DNA of 36,839 nucleotides, taken from NCBI GenBank assembly GCA_016285645.1, contig JAEERC010000006.1, positions 1 through 36,839 on the forward strand, written 5' to 3'. The stretch's first letter is position 1. The number at the start of each line of letters is the position of its first letter. The notes under the pieces were generated by a model that did not search any database, was not told the DNA's origin, and saw nothing but the letters and a program-made list of their open reading frames with translations. The translations under genes were made by a program, and so were the position numbers. This document shows, piece after piece, positions 7,401 to 14,832 of the stretch. Source of the DNA: Clostridiaceae bacterium (GTDB taxonomy: Bacteria > Bacillota > Clostridia > Oscillospirales > Acutalibacteraceae).

Positions 7401-8153
7401 AACGATATGCTTCTCAACGCGACCTGGCACTACACACTCAAAAACAACTCCGGCGTTTCCGTGGAGTTTGAGGACGGCGCCTTCACTCAGGACGACATAA
7501 ACCTCGTTGTTGAGGAGGTGAATGATTCATCCGTTACCCACGCTTTCACCATGCACGGAGTAAAAGAGGAAAATATCAAACATATCTATAATATCTATAT
7601 TCAAAACGGCAACGGCGAGCATGTTCAGCCAAAAGGCAAGAAAGTTACTGTAAGAATCCCCATTCCGGATGGTTTCAATCTTAACGAGAACTATTACATC
7701 TATCACAAAAAAGCGAATGTTGAGAAGCCGGAACGCTTCCTGAAAAAAGATATCATAGTTGAAAACGGATTTTTTGTAATTGAAGTAGAATCATTCAGCG
7801 AATTCGCAATAATTCAGGGCGGCGAGCCGGAGGTAATGATAAACGGCTTCGTAAAATCGGTTGATGTTGACTACAAAACAACCGTGAACTTCTCCGCCAC
7901 CGCTTACGACCTGCCCGACGGAGCGTCGGTTCACTGGTATATAAACGGCAAAGATGAAGGCAAGGGCGAAAAATACACCGCCGAAAAGGCAAAAGCCACC
8001 TACACGGTGCAGGTAAAAGTCATCGGCGCCGACGGTGAGACCGTTGCCGAATCCGAAAAAGAAACCGTGAATGTAAACACCGGCTTCTTCGCGAAACTCA
8101 TCGCGTTCTTCAGAAATCTCTTTAATCTTCTTCCCGTAATCACACAGGAATAA
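4458..8153 (+). CDS. Secreted BspA-type leucine-rich-repeat protein (1231 aa)
   Basis: The protein starts with a signal peptide (KK, then a Leu/Ala-rich core, ending near residue 27). It continues with about 850 residues of BspA/LRR_5-type repeats of roughly 23 residues, consensus IGxxAFxxCxxLxxITIPxS. Three larger islands interrupt the repeats, each containing GNCLIE and NSVIP. After residue 898 a charged helical stretch leads into a beta domain (about 950-1120), an Ig-like domain (about 1125-1205), and a short amphipathic tail FFAKLIAFFRNLFNLLP. No LPXTG motif or S-layer domain is visible, so the tail may mediate retention at the membrane. The start ATG has GGGAGGAA upstream. It is followed 30 nt later by the tethered sigma factor, suggesting that the two form one operon. 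Such LRR proteins often bind host or bacterial surface ligands; the ligand here is unknown. Confidence 0.9.
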   Translation: MKKLFEKSTALLLAALLLFGSAAAGADGFAQALDALNIRAHAVSLSDLTYEINGDEVTITGCNYEANGELEIPAEIEGKPVTAIGDNALCYNSITKITIPATVTSIGEFAFPSDLESITVAEDNPAYHLAGNCLIETESKTLVLGFSNSVIPDDGSVTTIGNYAFNYCKKLTTVTIPDSVTTIGNYAFCSCDGLTEITIPDGVTTIGDSAFSSCDGLTEITIPGSVTTIGKFAFNGCSDLADVSLPEGLQKIGENAFNYTKVKDVVIPASVIEVYCSSFEFREFSTITVARGNTAYRSAGNCLIEIETGALVAGCNNSVIPADGSVTAIGGSAFSGCSELAEVTIPEGVTYIGMYAFFGCNKLKSVTIPGSVVTVDNYAFDDCDGIERVIISEGVQTIGYSAFAGLGNVTDIVIPASVTNIGRYSFSRGYNTDYERITVAEGNTVYHSDGNCLIETESKTLIFGCKNSVIPADGSVTAIGDSAFSGCSELTSITIPESVTYIGERAFSGCSGLTEITIPGSVTAISNYAFSECAGLTEITIPGNVKEIGDWAFEWCTGLTAVTMLGGVEIIGMCAFYCCKEAATIIIPNSVTSIGGGAFSGCTVAANVFIPDSVTEIGADAFYEVRNIFYSDNMTAQGSPWGARSVNGFTEGNFVYTDSTKKELICCSPAVKGSLKVPAGIETIGDRAFYDCELITEIILPDSVKTIGNGAFLCCSALEKITLPEGIKTIPTEAFSSCNELKEITIPESVTEIGANAFTECKSLETVEIPSGVTIIGDMAFDDCFGLKSVKMGDTIEKINLGAFNRCFSLESVTIPESVTEIGAGAFGGCMSLGSVVIPGNVKTIDSYAFAYCYSLSDVVISEGVETIGEAAFSDCFVKNLTLPRSVKTVGKQILNFNEPTYEYSPERIADMKAVIEQFRAELEQLTPEEREIRLYEVRHDLKYYEIIFDVFENNDPKNFTTDVWFGGSSADRQAVTIDQENDMLLNATWHYTLKNNSGVSVEFEDGAFTQDDINLVVEEVNDSSVTHAFTMHGVKEENIKHIYNIYIQNGNGEHVQPKGKKVTVRIPIPDGFNLNENYYIYHKKANVEKPERFLKKDIIVENGFFVIEVESFSEFAIIQGGEPEVMINGFVKSVDVDYKTTVNFSATAYDLPDGASVHWYINGKDEGKGEKYTAEKAKATYTVQVKVIGADGETVAESEKETVNVNTGFFAKLIAFFRNLFNLLPVITQE
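4690..7130 (+). repeat. In-frame LRR-coding repeat array
   Basis: About 69-bp imperfect tandem repeats encode the LRR units. Blocks around 4920-5150 are nearly identical, with the phrase GTGTCACAACAATAGG recurring three or four times. Larger modules of some 450 bp, each with the GNCLIE/NSVIP island, recur around 4810, 5330 and 5780, which points to segmental duplication inside the gene. Confidence 0.85.
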
Positions 8154-8183
8154 CCAACACTAACCCGATACGGAGGGCTTGAC

Positions 8184-9716
8184 TTGGCAATTGACAAAGC
8201 GCTGCTTACGCAGGAGGTCATAAAACTTCAGAACGGAGACGGCAAAGCGTTCGAGACGGTCTATAACATGACCAACGAAACGGCTTATTTCACCGCGCTC
8301 AAAATCGTGCGCAACGAGGACGACGCGCAGGATATTCTTCAGGACAGCTACATAAAGGTTCTTGAAAAAATATCCACGCTCGACAACCCCGAAGTGTTTA
8401 TGAGCTGGTTCAATATGATTGTTGCCAACAACGCCCGCAACTTTCTCAGAAAGCAGAACCCCGTGCTTTTCAGGGATGAGGAAACGGAAACATTCTACCT
8501 TGAAAGCGATCGCTCCCTCGAAGGGAATATAGAGGAATACATCCCCGAAAGCGATGTTGAAAAGCGCGAGCTTATGAAGGATGTCAACGACCTTGTTGAC
8601 AGTTTAAGCGACGAAAAAAGAACGGCAGTCATCCTTTACTACTATAACGAAATGCCGGTAAAGGAGATTGCCGAGGCGCTGAATTTAAACGAAAACACTG
8701 TTAAAAGCCGCCTTTCGCAGGCGAGGAAAGAACTCGCGAAGGGCGTAAAGGAACTCGAAAAGAAAAACAAGAAAATGCTCGGCATCGCGCCTATGCCTCT
8801 GGTTTCCTGGGCTCTCAAAGGCGCGGGCGCCGCGGCGGGAAGCGCTTTCGCCTCCGGCGGAGCGGCTACGGCTACTCTCGCCGCCGTCACAGCGGCAGGC
8901 GGCGCCGCCACGGCGGTTGCGGGCGCAACGGGCGGCTTAGCGGCGAAAATAGCGGGCCTTACTGTGCTGCAGAAGATTATAGCCGGAACGGCGGCGGTGG
9001 CAGTGGTAGGCGGAATCGGAGCGGGGGTTACACAGGCAGTTAAAAACACCCCCGAACCCGAAAACACCTCCGTTGTTACAGAGACGGATATATCTTCCGA
9101 AACCACACAGTGGCAGGGGGACGAGACCCTTTCATCGCAGAATTACATTTTGCCCGAAAGCACTGTGACACAGCAGAGCGGGGAGGTTTCGACCGCCCCA
9201 CCGGAAGAGGTTACAACAGTGGCTCAGACTCAGCCCGCAACCTCAGCCCCTCCCGCGTCAACAACGGCAAAGCCGACTACGGGCACATCCAAAACCACAA
9301 AGCCCACCACCACAAAACCGACCACCACAAAACGCGAAAAGGAAACAACAACCGCGACCGAGCCGACAGAAACCACAACAACCACCACCCGCCCGACTAC
9401 CACCCGGCACACGACTAATCCGCCTACACGGGCGAGAACAACATCAAGGTCGACTACAACCACAACCACTACTACCACTACAACGACTACTACAACCACA
9501 ACGGCGAAAGCGACACTCGTTCTGACATTCGAGTCATATGATACCGAAAAACGGACTGTGGTGACTGAATATGTGGATGTCGGGACAGAAATAACAGACA
9601 GCTATCTGCTCGGCTTTATGCCGTCGGAATACACAGCCGAAAACTATGATGTTCAGTACGCAACACCTTTTACGGCGGAAAAAAAGACTTACGAAATTTT
9701 GATTTATGTAGATTGA
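8184..9716 (+). CDS. ECF sigma factor fused to a membrane anchor, Thr-rich stalk and external domain
   Basis: Residues 15-90 form sigma region 2 (DDAQDILQDSYIKVLEKI), and residues 135-195 form sigma region 4 (VDSLSDEKRTAVILYYY, then NENTVKSRLSQARKEL). An Ala/Gly-rich stretch (212-260) leads to a hydrophobic segment at about 262-285. Next come a Thr/Pro-rich stalk (about 330-440) with runs of threonine, and a C-terminal beta-like domain of about 65 residues. The single obvious membrane span would place the sigma part inside and the stalk outside. Typical ECF proteins have under 200 residues, so the extension is unusual. The TTG start at 8184 is chosen because GGAGGG lies 6 nt upstream. It follows the LRR gene by 30 nt. 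Release by proteolysis or direct sensing by the external domain are both possible; neither is shown. Confidence 0.85.
   Translation: MAIDKALLTQEVIKLQNGDGKAFETVYNMTNETAYFTALKIVRNEDDAQDILQDSYIKVLEKISTLDNPEVFMSWFNMIVANNARNFLRKQNPVLFRDEETETFYLESDRSLEGNIEEYIPESDVEKRELMKDVNDLVDSLSDEKRTAVILYYYNEMPVKEIAEALNLNENTVKSRLSQARKELAKGVKELEKKNKKMLGIAPMPLVSWALKGAGAAAGSAFASGGAATATLAAVTAAGGAATAVAGATGGLAAKIAGLTVLQKIIAGTAAVAVVGGIGAGVTQAVKNTPEPENTSVVTETDISSETTQWQGDETLSSQNYILPESTVTQQSGEVSTAPPEEVTTVAQTQPATSAPPASTTAKPTTGTSKTTKPTTTKPTTTKREKETTTATEPTETTTTTTRPTTTRHTTNPPTRARTTSRSTTTTTTTTTTTTTTTTTAKATLVLTFESYDTEKRTVVTEYVDVGTEITDSYLLGFMPSEYTAENYDVQYATPFTAEKKTYEILIYVD
9235..9510 (+). repeat. Low-complexity ACN (Thr) codon repeats
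   Basis: Runs of ACA, ACC and ACT codons encode the Thr/Pro-rich stalk of the sigma fusion. The reverse strand gives a poly-Val open frame that is a composition artefact. Confidence 0.85.
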
Positions 9717-9741
9717 GAAAAAACAAATAAACCGAAAAAAC

Positions 9742-9771
9742 ATCAGCCCTTCCCGCTCGGGAAGGGCTGAT
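9742..9771. terminator. Bidirectional Rho-independent terminator
   Basis: A 13-bp perfect stem (ATCAGCCCTTCCC paired with its complement) with a GCTC loop lies between the convergent sigma and lipoprotein genes. An A-run on the left gives a T-run on the minus strand, so it ends the minus-strand lipoprotein transcript well and probably also the plus-strand one. Confidence 0.85.
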
Positions 9772-9815
9772 TGATTGTATTATGGATTTTTACTGTTCTG
9801 ACCGTTTTACCGCTT

Positions 9816-11930
9816 TTACTGGGAAAGCTTGATGGTGGCTTTTGACACGAAGGATGCCGCCGAGCTTGTGGAGCCCGTAACGCCTTCAAAGTTGCCGTCG
9901 GATGAAGCCGTTGAGCCGCAGAACGCTAAGGAGCCGTCCTTGAGCACGCAGCCCGCCTGAATCTTGTCGGCGTTCGAGCCGCCGAGCGGGAGCACTGCCC
10001 ATTTTGTGCCGTTTTTGTTGGTTGAATAGACGAAGGCGTCATAATCGCCCGTGCCGGGCATACCCGAGAAATCGCGGTTGGTGGAGCTTGAATAACCGAA
10101 AAGAATGTAGCCGTTGGGAACAACTATGATATCGCTTATAAGGTCGGAATAGTAGCCCACGAAGGTTGTAAGCCATTCAACATTGCCGCTGCTGCCGAGC
10201 GCCACCATGGCGCCGTCAGCCGTGCCGGCGTTGCCGCCGTTGAATACGGATGTGAACGTGCCGAGACAGCCGAGGTTGTTGTTTTCGGTCGGAGGAGCCG
10301 AACTGTAATGACCCGCCACAATGCAGCCGCCTTTGTTGTCCGCGGCAATTGAGGTCATATTCGTTCTCGCCGAGGAGCAGATGGTCTGCCTCCATTTATA
10401 TGAGCCGTCGGAACCGTATTTTATAACAAGCGCCTTTTCGCTGCCGACATCCGCGTTGGGAATGGCGGCAAAGTCGTAATCCGCTTTCTTTATATCGCAG
10501 ACGATGAATATGTCGCCGTTGTCAGCCACGGAAATATCGTCAACCGAGGCGTATTTTGAACTGGACATACTCTTTGCCCAGGATATACCCGAGCAGGCGG
10601 CGTCCATTTTAATAAGCACCGCGGCGGTCTGCGCGCTTGTTGAAATTTTTGAGATTGAGGAGAAGTCGCCGTTTGTGGATTTTATTGAGCCGCCGATGAG
10701 CACTCCGCCGTCGGAAGCTTTTGCAATTGAAAGGAACAGGTCGGATTCAGTGCCGCCGAGAAGTTTTATCCATTCTCTCGAGCCGTTCGCCTTGTATTTA
10801 ACAATCATACAGTCGCCGTTGCCGTTCTGGGTTGAGGAGGAGAAGTTTTTAGCGCTGAATTTTGAGAGATCGTCGGCGAACGAATAGCCGACCGCGAGTA
10901 TGGAGCCGTCGCCCATAACGGCGAGGTCTTCAAAATAAACGCCTCTGTCGCCGTCCGTAAAGGAGTCGCTCCACTGTTTTTTGCCCTGCGCGTTGAATTT
11001 CGCTATTGTCGCAACGGAGGTGCCGTCCTTGAGGTAAGTGCCCACAGCGACCATTCCGCCGTCGTCGGTCGCCTCAATGCCGGAAAGGGAGGCGGTGTTT
11101 TTCTCATAGCCCGCCATCCAGTCGGAGGTGATGCCGACTATCTTCTCGTTGCCGAGTATAGCCGAGGTTGTGGAAACCGTAGTGCCCGAACCCGAGCCGC
11201 CGGAACCGCCCGATCCGCCCGATCCGCCTGAGCCGCCCGAACCGCCCGAACCGCCCGAACCGCCGGATCTTTTGGTTGTTGACCTTGTGGTTGAGGGCTT
11301 CGCGGTTGTGCCGTTTACCACGGTAATATCGGGCGCGGCTGTGGTTGTAACGGGGTTGCGGTATTTCTGGTTTTCACTGTCGGAGGATTTAGCCGAGTCG
11401 ATTTTCGCGACGGGCTCGCCTTTTTCATCCTCAACAATATAGACATCCTCTTTTTCGGCAAATTCCTTAACCTTCTCAAGGTCCTCGTCGCTGAGTGAGC
11501 CGAGGTCGCCGTTGAATTCGGTAGCCGCTTCCTCGCCGAGAGCGTCATTAACAAGCGCAACAACGCTGCCGTCGGAAACATTTACAAGCGAAACCGTTTT
11601 CTGCACGGTGAAGGTGCCGTCGTCATTCTTTTCAAAATAGTAGCCGAGTTCTTCCGCCTTTGCCTTTACAAGCGCGATATCATCGGCGGAGAGCTTGGTA
11701 AGGTCGCCGTCGAATTTGGCGGGCGCCTTGTCGCCGAGCGCCGCGTTGACAAGGTCGATAATCTCTTCCGCGGTCAGGTCAACCTTGGTGTCGGGAACAC
11801 CTTGGGACCATTCGTTTGCGCCGACGGTGGTGTTCTCTGCGCCCGAGCCTTTTTTACACGCGGTAAACGCGGTAACAACAAGTGCGAGGCTCATCATTAA
11901 GCACAATGCCCGGACAATGTTGGATTTCAT
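9816..11930 (-). CDS. Large surface lipoprotein with duplicated N-terminal module, Thr/Gly-Ser linker and propeller-like domain
   Basis: The N-terminus is a lipoprotein signal ending FTAC (Cys near residue 25). Two related segments of about 70 residues follow (DLTAEEIIDLVNAALGDKAP and the match beginning SDGSVVALVNDALGEEA). Next come a TTR/STTKRS tract, a linker of about eight GGS units (near residues 225-255) and about 440 residues of repeated beta strands. These contain GGMVAVGTY, GSILAVGYS, GGVLIGGS and NGYILFGYS, resembling a beta-propeller. No enzyme motif is visible. AGAGGA precedes the ATG at 11930. It is transcribed convergently to the sigma fusion, and both proteins have Thr-rich stalks, so they may belong to the same envelope system. 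Confidence 0.8.
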   Translation of the reverse strand: MKSNIVRALCLMMSLALVVTAFTACKKGSGAENTTVGANEWSQGVPDTKVDLTAEEIIDLVNAALGDKAPAKFDGDLTKLSADDIALVKAKAEELGYYFEKNDDGTFTVQKTVSLVNVSDGSVVALVNDALGEEAATEFNGDLGSLSDEDLEKVKEFAEKEDVYIVEDEKGEPVAKIDSAKSSDSENQKYRNPVTTTAAPDITVVNGTTAKPSTTRSTTKRSGGSGGSGGSGGSGGSGGSGGSGGSGSGTTVSTTSAILGNEKIVGITSDWMAGYEKNTASLSGIEATDDGGMVAVGTYLKDGTSVATIAKFNAQGKKQWSDSFTDGDRGVYFEDLAVMGDGSILAVGYSFADDLSKFSAKNFSSSTQNGNGDCMIVKYKANGSREWIKLLGGTESDLFLSIAKASDGGVLIGGSIKSTNGDFSSISKISTSAQTAAVLIKMDAACSGISWAKSMSSSKYASVDDISVADNGDIFIVCDIKKADYDFAAIPNADVGSEKALVIKYGSDGSYKWRQTICSSARTNMTSIAADNKGGCIVAGHYSSAPPTENNNLGCLGTFTSVFNGGNAGTADGAMVALGSSGNVEWLTTFVGYYSDLISDIIVVPNGYILFGYSSSTNRDFSGMPGTGDYDAFVYSTNKNGTKWAVLPLGGSNADKIQAGCVLKDGSLAFCGSTASSDGNFEGVTGSTSSAASFVSKATIKLSQ
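11191..11266 (-). repeat. 9-bp tandem repeat encoding the Gly-Gly-Ser linker
   Basis: About eight copies of a 9-bp unit (CCCGAACCG-like on the plus strand) encode the GGS linker of the lipoprotein. Copy number in such a tract could vary by slippage without breaking the frame. Confidence 0.85.
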
Positions 11931-11968
11931 TTATCCTCTACCCCCTGATTATAAATTTTTGCAGTTTT

Positions 11969-11997
11969 ATGGTAGCATAAACGGGTTTTAAAATCAA
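11969..11997 (-). promoter_or_regulatory. Sigma-A-type promoter for the lipoprotein gene
   Basis: On the minus strand TTGATT (11997-11992), 17 nt, TACCAT (11974-11969), about 40 nt ahead of the ATG at 11930. The -10 box is a weak match. Confidence 0.5.
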
Positions 11998-12058
11998 TCG
12001 AACAGGGTCAAAGTTAACAAACATTACAATTAAAATTCACAATTTTTTTATAAACTGC

Positions 12059-12087
12059 TTTATATCGGACAGAATTTAAGTTATAAT
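12059..12087 (+). promoter_or_regulatory. Promoter for nth
   Basis: TTTATA (12059-12064), 17 nt, then a perfect TATAAT (12082-12087), about 50 nt upstream of the nth start. Confidence 0.55.
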
Positions 12088-12141
12088 GCAATAAGGAAAT
12101 ATATTCATTACATTCAATAAACCGATACGGAGATGAAGAAA

Positions 12142-12780
12142 TTGACCGAAAAACAGCGCGCCGCCGCGGCGACCGAAGCACTCAAAAAAGAATACCCCGA
12201 AGCGGTGTGTTCTCTCGATTACACCGACCCTCTGCAGCTGCTGGTGGCGACACGCCTTTCAGCCCAGTGCACTGACGCGAGAGTGAACCTTGTAACGCCG
12301 GAGCTCTTTGAAAAATATCCCGATGTAAACGCCTTCGCGCACGCGGAACTTGCGGATGTGGAAAGCGTTGTGCGGCCATGCGGGTTCTTTCACACAAAGG
12401 CGGCGGATATAATTGAGATGAGCCGTCAGATAATCGAGCGCTTTGACGGCAGAGTACCCGACAACATCGACGACCTTATCTCCCTTCAGGGCGTGGGCAG
12501 AAAAACAGCCAATCTCATTGTCGGCGATATCTACGGCAAGCCCGCCGTTGTTGCCGACACGCATCTTATCAGAATAACCAACCTCCTCGGTCTTGTCGCG
12601 ACAAAGGACCCGAAAAAAGTCGAGTTTAAATTAAAGGAACTTCTCGATCCCGCCGAAAGCAACGATTTCTGCCACAGATGCGTGCTTCACGGCAGGGCGG
12701 TATGCGTGGCGAGAAGACCCGCCTGCGAAAAATGCTTTATGTATGAATTCTGCAGGAATTCTCCCAAAAAACAGCGATGA
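12142..12780 (+). CDS. nth: Endonuclease III (DNA glycosylase/AP lyase)
   Basis: It removes oxidised pyrimidines from DNA and nicks the abasic site. The helix-hairpin-helix LQGVGRKTANLIVGD carries the catalytic Lys, and VADTHLIRI carries the catalytic Asp. The C-terminal 4Fe-4S loop is intact as CX6CX2CX5C (CVARRPACEKCFMYEFC). Length (about 212 residues) is typical. An ATG at 12133 touches its own GGAG (12129-12132), while the TTG at 12142 has 9-nt spacing, so I favour TTG. The alternative adds three residues. It is in the same direction as ogg, 264 nt upstream of it, so the window holds a pair of base excision repair genes. Confidence 0.95.
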   Translation: MTEKQRAAAATEALKKEYPEAVCSLDYTDPLQLLVATRLSAQCTDARVNLVTPELFEKYPDVNAFAHAELADVESVVRPCGFFHTKAADIIEMSRQIIERFDGRVPDNIDDLISLQGVGRKTANLIVGDIYGKPAVVADTHLIRITNLLGLVATKDPKKVEFKLKELLDPAESNDFCHRCVLHGRAVCVARRPACEKCFMYEFCRNSPKKQR

Positions 12781-12851
12781 TTTTTGCCGCCGTCCGCGCG
12801 GAATCTGTAAGGAAAATATACTGACTGTATATTCGCTTTTGCACGCCTTTC

Positions 12852-12971
12852 GGTGGAAAACTATGTGGATAATGTGTATAACTATTGCCGAAAATGCGTA
12901 AAATCAGCAGAAAAGCCCTGTGGAAAAGCAATTTTAATTCTTTTTAAGAATTTTACAGCGAGTTATATACA
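12852..12971. other. Cluster of DnaA-box-like 9-mers
   Basis: The gap between nth and ogg holds two abutting perfect matches to the DnaA box read on the minus strand: TGTGGATAA (12864-12872, TTATCCACA) and TGTGTATAA (12873-12881, TTATACACA). Nearby are TGTGGAAAA (12919-12927), GGTGGAAAA (12852-12860) and, in the opposite orientation, TTATATACA (12963-12971), each an apparent near match. An A/T-rich stretch lies at 12928-12956. No dnaA, dnaN or rpmH gene is in the window, so a chromosomal origin is not supported by context. A DnaA-titration or regulatory cluster is possible. Confidence 0.5.
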
Positions 12972-13044
12972 CTTTCTGTCAAGCCCCTTTTTTGTTCCAA
13001 TTAGGTGACAAAACGGTTACAAATCTGTAATAAACGGTGATAAT

Positions 13045-13875
13045 GTGAAAAGCAATTTTGAAGTGAAATTTGAAGGCAAAAATGCAGTTCTCACGTGCGA
13101 GGGTTTCAGCGCCGCGCTGAGTGTTGACTGCGGTCAGGCGTTTCGCTGGAGCGCGGATGAAAACGGCGTGTGGCAGGGTGTCGCGTACGGTAAAATCCTC
13201 AGGTTCTCTCAAAGCGGAAACACGGTGACATTTTTTGACACTTGTAAAGAGGATTTTGAGAATATCTGGAGAGGATATTTCGACCTCGACCGTGATTACG
13301 AGGCGCTCAAAAAGAAATACCTCGCCGATGAAAATCTCAAAAAAGCCGTCGCTTACTGCGGCGGAATCCGCATTTTAAAGCAGGAGCCGTGGGAGGCACT
13401 CTGCTCGTTCATAATTTCGCAGAACAACAACATTCCGCGCATAAAAGGCATTGTCAGCCGCCTCTGCGCCCTGCTCGGCGATGAGATTGAACAAGGCGTT
13501 TATTCCTTTCCGTCGCCCGAAAGTACAGTTGAATGCGGAGCAGACGGACTCGCTCCGATTCGCGCGGGCTTCAGGGCACAATATATTTATGACGCCGCCC
13601 TTAAAGTTTCGCGGGGCGAAATAGATTTTGAGAGAATCAGCCGGCTGCCGCTCGATGAGGCGGAGACGGAACTTGAAAAAATAAAGGGTGTCGGCAAAAA
13701 GGTCGCCGACTGCACGCTGCTCTACGGTCTGGGGCGCGTTGACGCCTTCCCCGTGGATGTGTGGGTAAAAAGAATTATGGCTGAGATGTACCCCGATGGC
13801 TTACCCGCCTGCGCCGAAGGAACCGCCGGAATAGCCCAGCAGTATCTTTTCCACTGGCGCAGAAACGCTTTCTGA
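13045..13875 (+). CDS. ogg: 8-oxoguanine DNA glycosylase (OGG1 family)
   Basis: This 276-residue enzyme excises 8-oxoguanine from DNA. The N-terminal OGG-type domain contains CGQAFRWS (around residues 30-37). The central ISQNNNIPRIKGIV is typical of the family. The helix-hairpin-helix IKGVGKKVADCTLLYGLGRVD carries the catalytic Lys, with Asp in AFPVDVWVKR. The GTG start at 13045 has only a weak GGTGAT upstream. It is followed 13 nt later by a secreted propeller-like protein, probably in the same transcript. A cluster of DnaA-box-like sites lies immediately upstream. Confidence 0.93.
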   Translation: MKSNFEVKFEGKNAVLTCEGFSAALSVDCGQAFRWSADENGVWQGVAYGKILRFSQSGNTVTFFDTCKEDFENIWRGYFDLDRDYEALKKKYLADENLKKAVAYCGGIRILKQEPWEALCSFIISQNNNIPRIKGIVSRLCALLGDEIEQGVYSFPSPESTVECGADGLAPIRAGFRAQYIYDAALKVSRGEIDFERISRLPLDEAETELEKIKGVGKKVADCTLLYGLGRVDAFPVDVWVKRIMAEMYPDGLPACAEGTAGIAQQYLFHWRRNAF

Positions 13876-13888
13876 ACGGGGTGACGCT

Positions 13889-14725
13889 ATGCAGAGTATT
13901 ATAAGGATTCTTTCGGTGTTTTTAACCGTGCTTCTGCTTCCTCTCTTCGCGCTGACGGAGTTTGTCGATTCGTTCTCCGCGGGGGAGAGAACCGAGCAGA
14001 GCAAAACCAACATTACTGGCATAGGCGCGTATTTCCGCTCGCAGGGTGTGACGACGGACGGCGAATATCTCTATTTCAGCTCCAAATCAACGCTTTACAA
14101 AACGGATATGAGCGGCAAAAACTATGTTGATATCAATCTCTCCGCCGTTCCCGCCGAACTCGGCGACAATTACGGCATAAAGCATATCGGCGGCATAAGT
14201 TACTACAACGGCTTTATCTATGCCGGTATGGAGGACAGCAAAGTCTGGCGGCATCCGGTTGTGGGCGTATATCTTGCAGAAACGCTGGAATTTGTTGAGT
14301 ATTTCGAACTTGACAGCGCCGTGCATACAAGGGGGCTTCCCTGGGTGAGCGTTGACGGCGAAACGGGTCTGCTCTACGCCTTCGACCACTCGAAAACTCC
14401 CGAAAAAATCGTTGTTTACAACACGGAAAACAATATGGAAAAAACAGCCGAAATCCCGCTTGAGGAGACGGTAAAAAGCGTTCAGGGCGGCGAGTTTTAC
14501 AACGGCACCCTGTATGTGTCCGCAAACGATGAAACGCAGGCGATTTACGGCGTGAATGTCGAAAACGGCAAAACTGAAAAAATCACCGACCGCAACCTGA
14601 CAAAGGGCAGTGAAGGCGAGGGGATGACTATAATCGGATCGGACGGCGAAGCGTATATCCTCGCTTTTGATTTAGGTCCGCTCTTTGTAAACACAAACCT
14701 CAGGAAATATCCGTTAGGCGAATAA
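13889..14725 (+). CDS. Secreted beta-propeller-like protein, function unknown
   Basis: A 278-residue protein with an N-terminal signal peptide (hydrophobic core around residues 5-22, LSVFLTVLLLPLFALTEF). The body is made of beta-strand units such as GVTTDGEYLYFSS, GGISYYNGFIYAGM and GGEFYNGTLYVSAN, typical of a small propeller. No lipobox and no catalytic motif are evident. It lies 13 nt downstream of ogg and is followed by a terminator, so it is probably the last gene of the ogg transcript. The functional link to DNA repair is unclear and may be chance. Confidence 0.7.
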   Translation: MQSIIRILSVFLTVLLLPLFALTEFVDSFSAGERTEQSKTNITGIGAYFRSQGVTTDGEYLYFSSKSTLYKTDMSGKNYVDINLSAVPAELGDNYGIKHIGGISYYNGFIYAGMEDSKVWRHPVVGVYLAETLEFVEYFELDSAVHTRGLPWVSVDGETGLLYAFDHSKTPEKIVVYNTENNMEKTAEIPLEETVKSVQGGEFYNGTLYVSANDETQAIYGVNVENGKTEKITDRNLTKGSEGEGMTIIGSDGEAYILAFDLGPLFVNTNLRKYPLGE

Positions 14726-14730
14726 AAAAG

Positions 14731-14758
14731 CAACCCGTGCTCTTCTGAACACGGGTTG
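14731..14758. terminator. Bidirectional terminator
   Basis: A 9-bp stem CAACCCGTG/CACGGGTTG lies just after the propeller gene. AAAAAAG on its left gives a T-tract for the minus strand, so it may also terminate the convergent aldo/keto reductase operon. Confidence 0.65.
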
Positions 14759-14832
14759 TCGTGTATTCTCAAATATCAATTGAATATAACAAAAGTATAT
14801 GATAGAATAAAACAGATATGTACAAGCTTTTG

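Noticed and set aside
9230-9499. Long minus-strand frame of almost pure valine
   Set aside because: It is the antisense of the ACN codon run in the sigma fusion, with no start context or ribosome binding site.
12852-12971. Chromosomal replication origin
   Set aside because: DnaA-like boxes are present, but no dnaA, dnaN, rpmH or gyr genes are nearby, so only a box cluster is reported.
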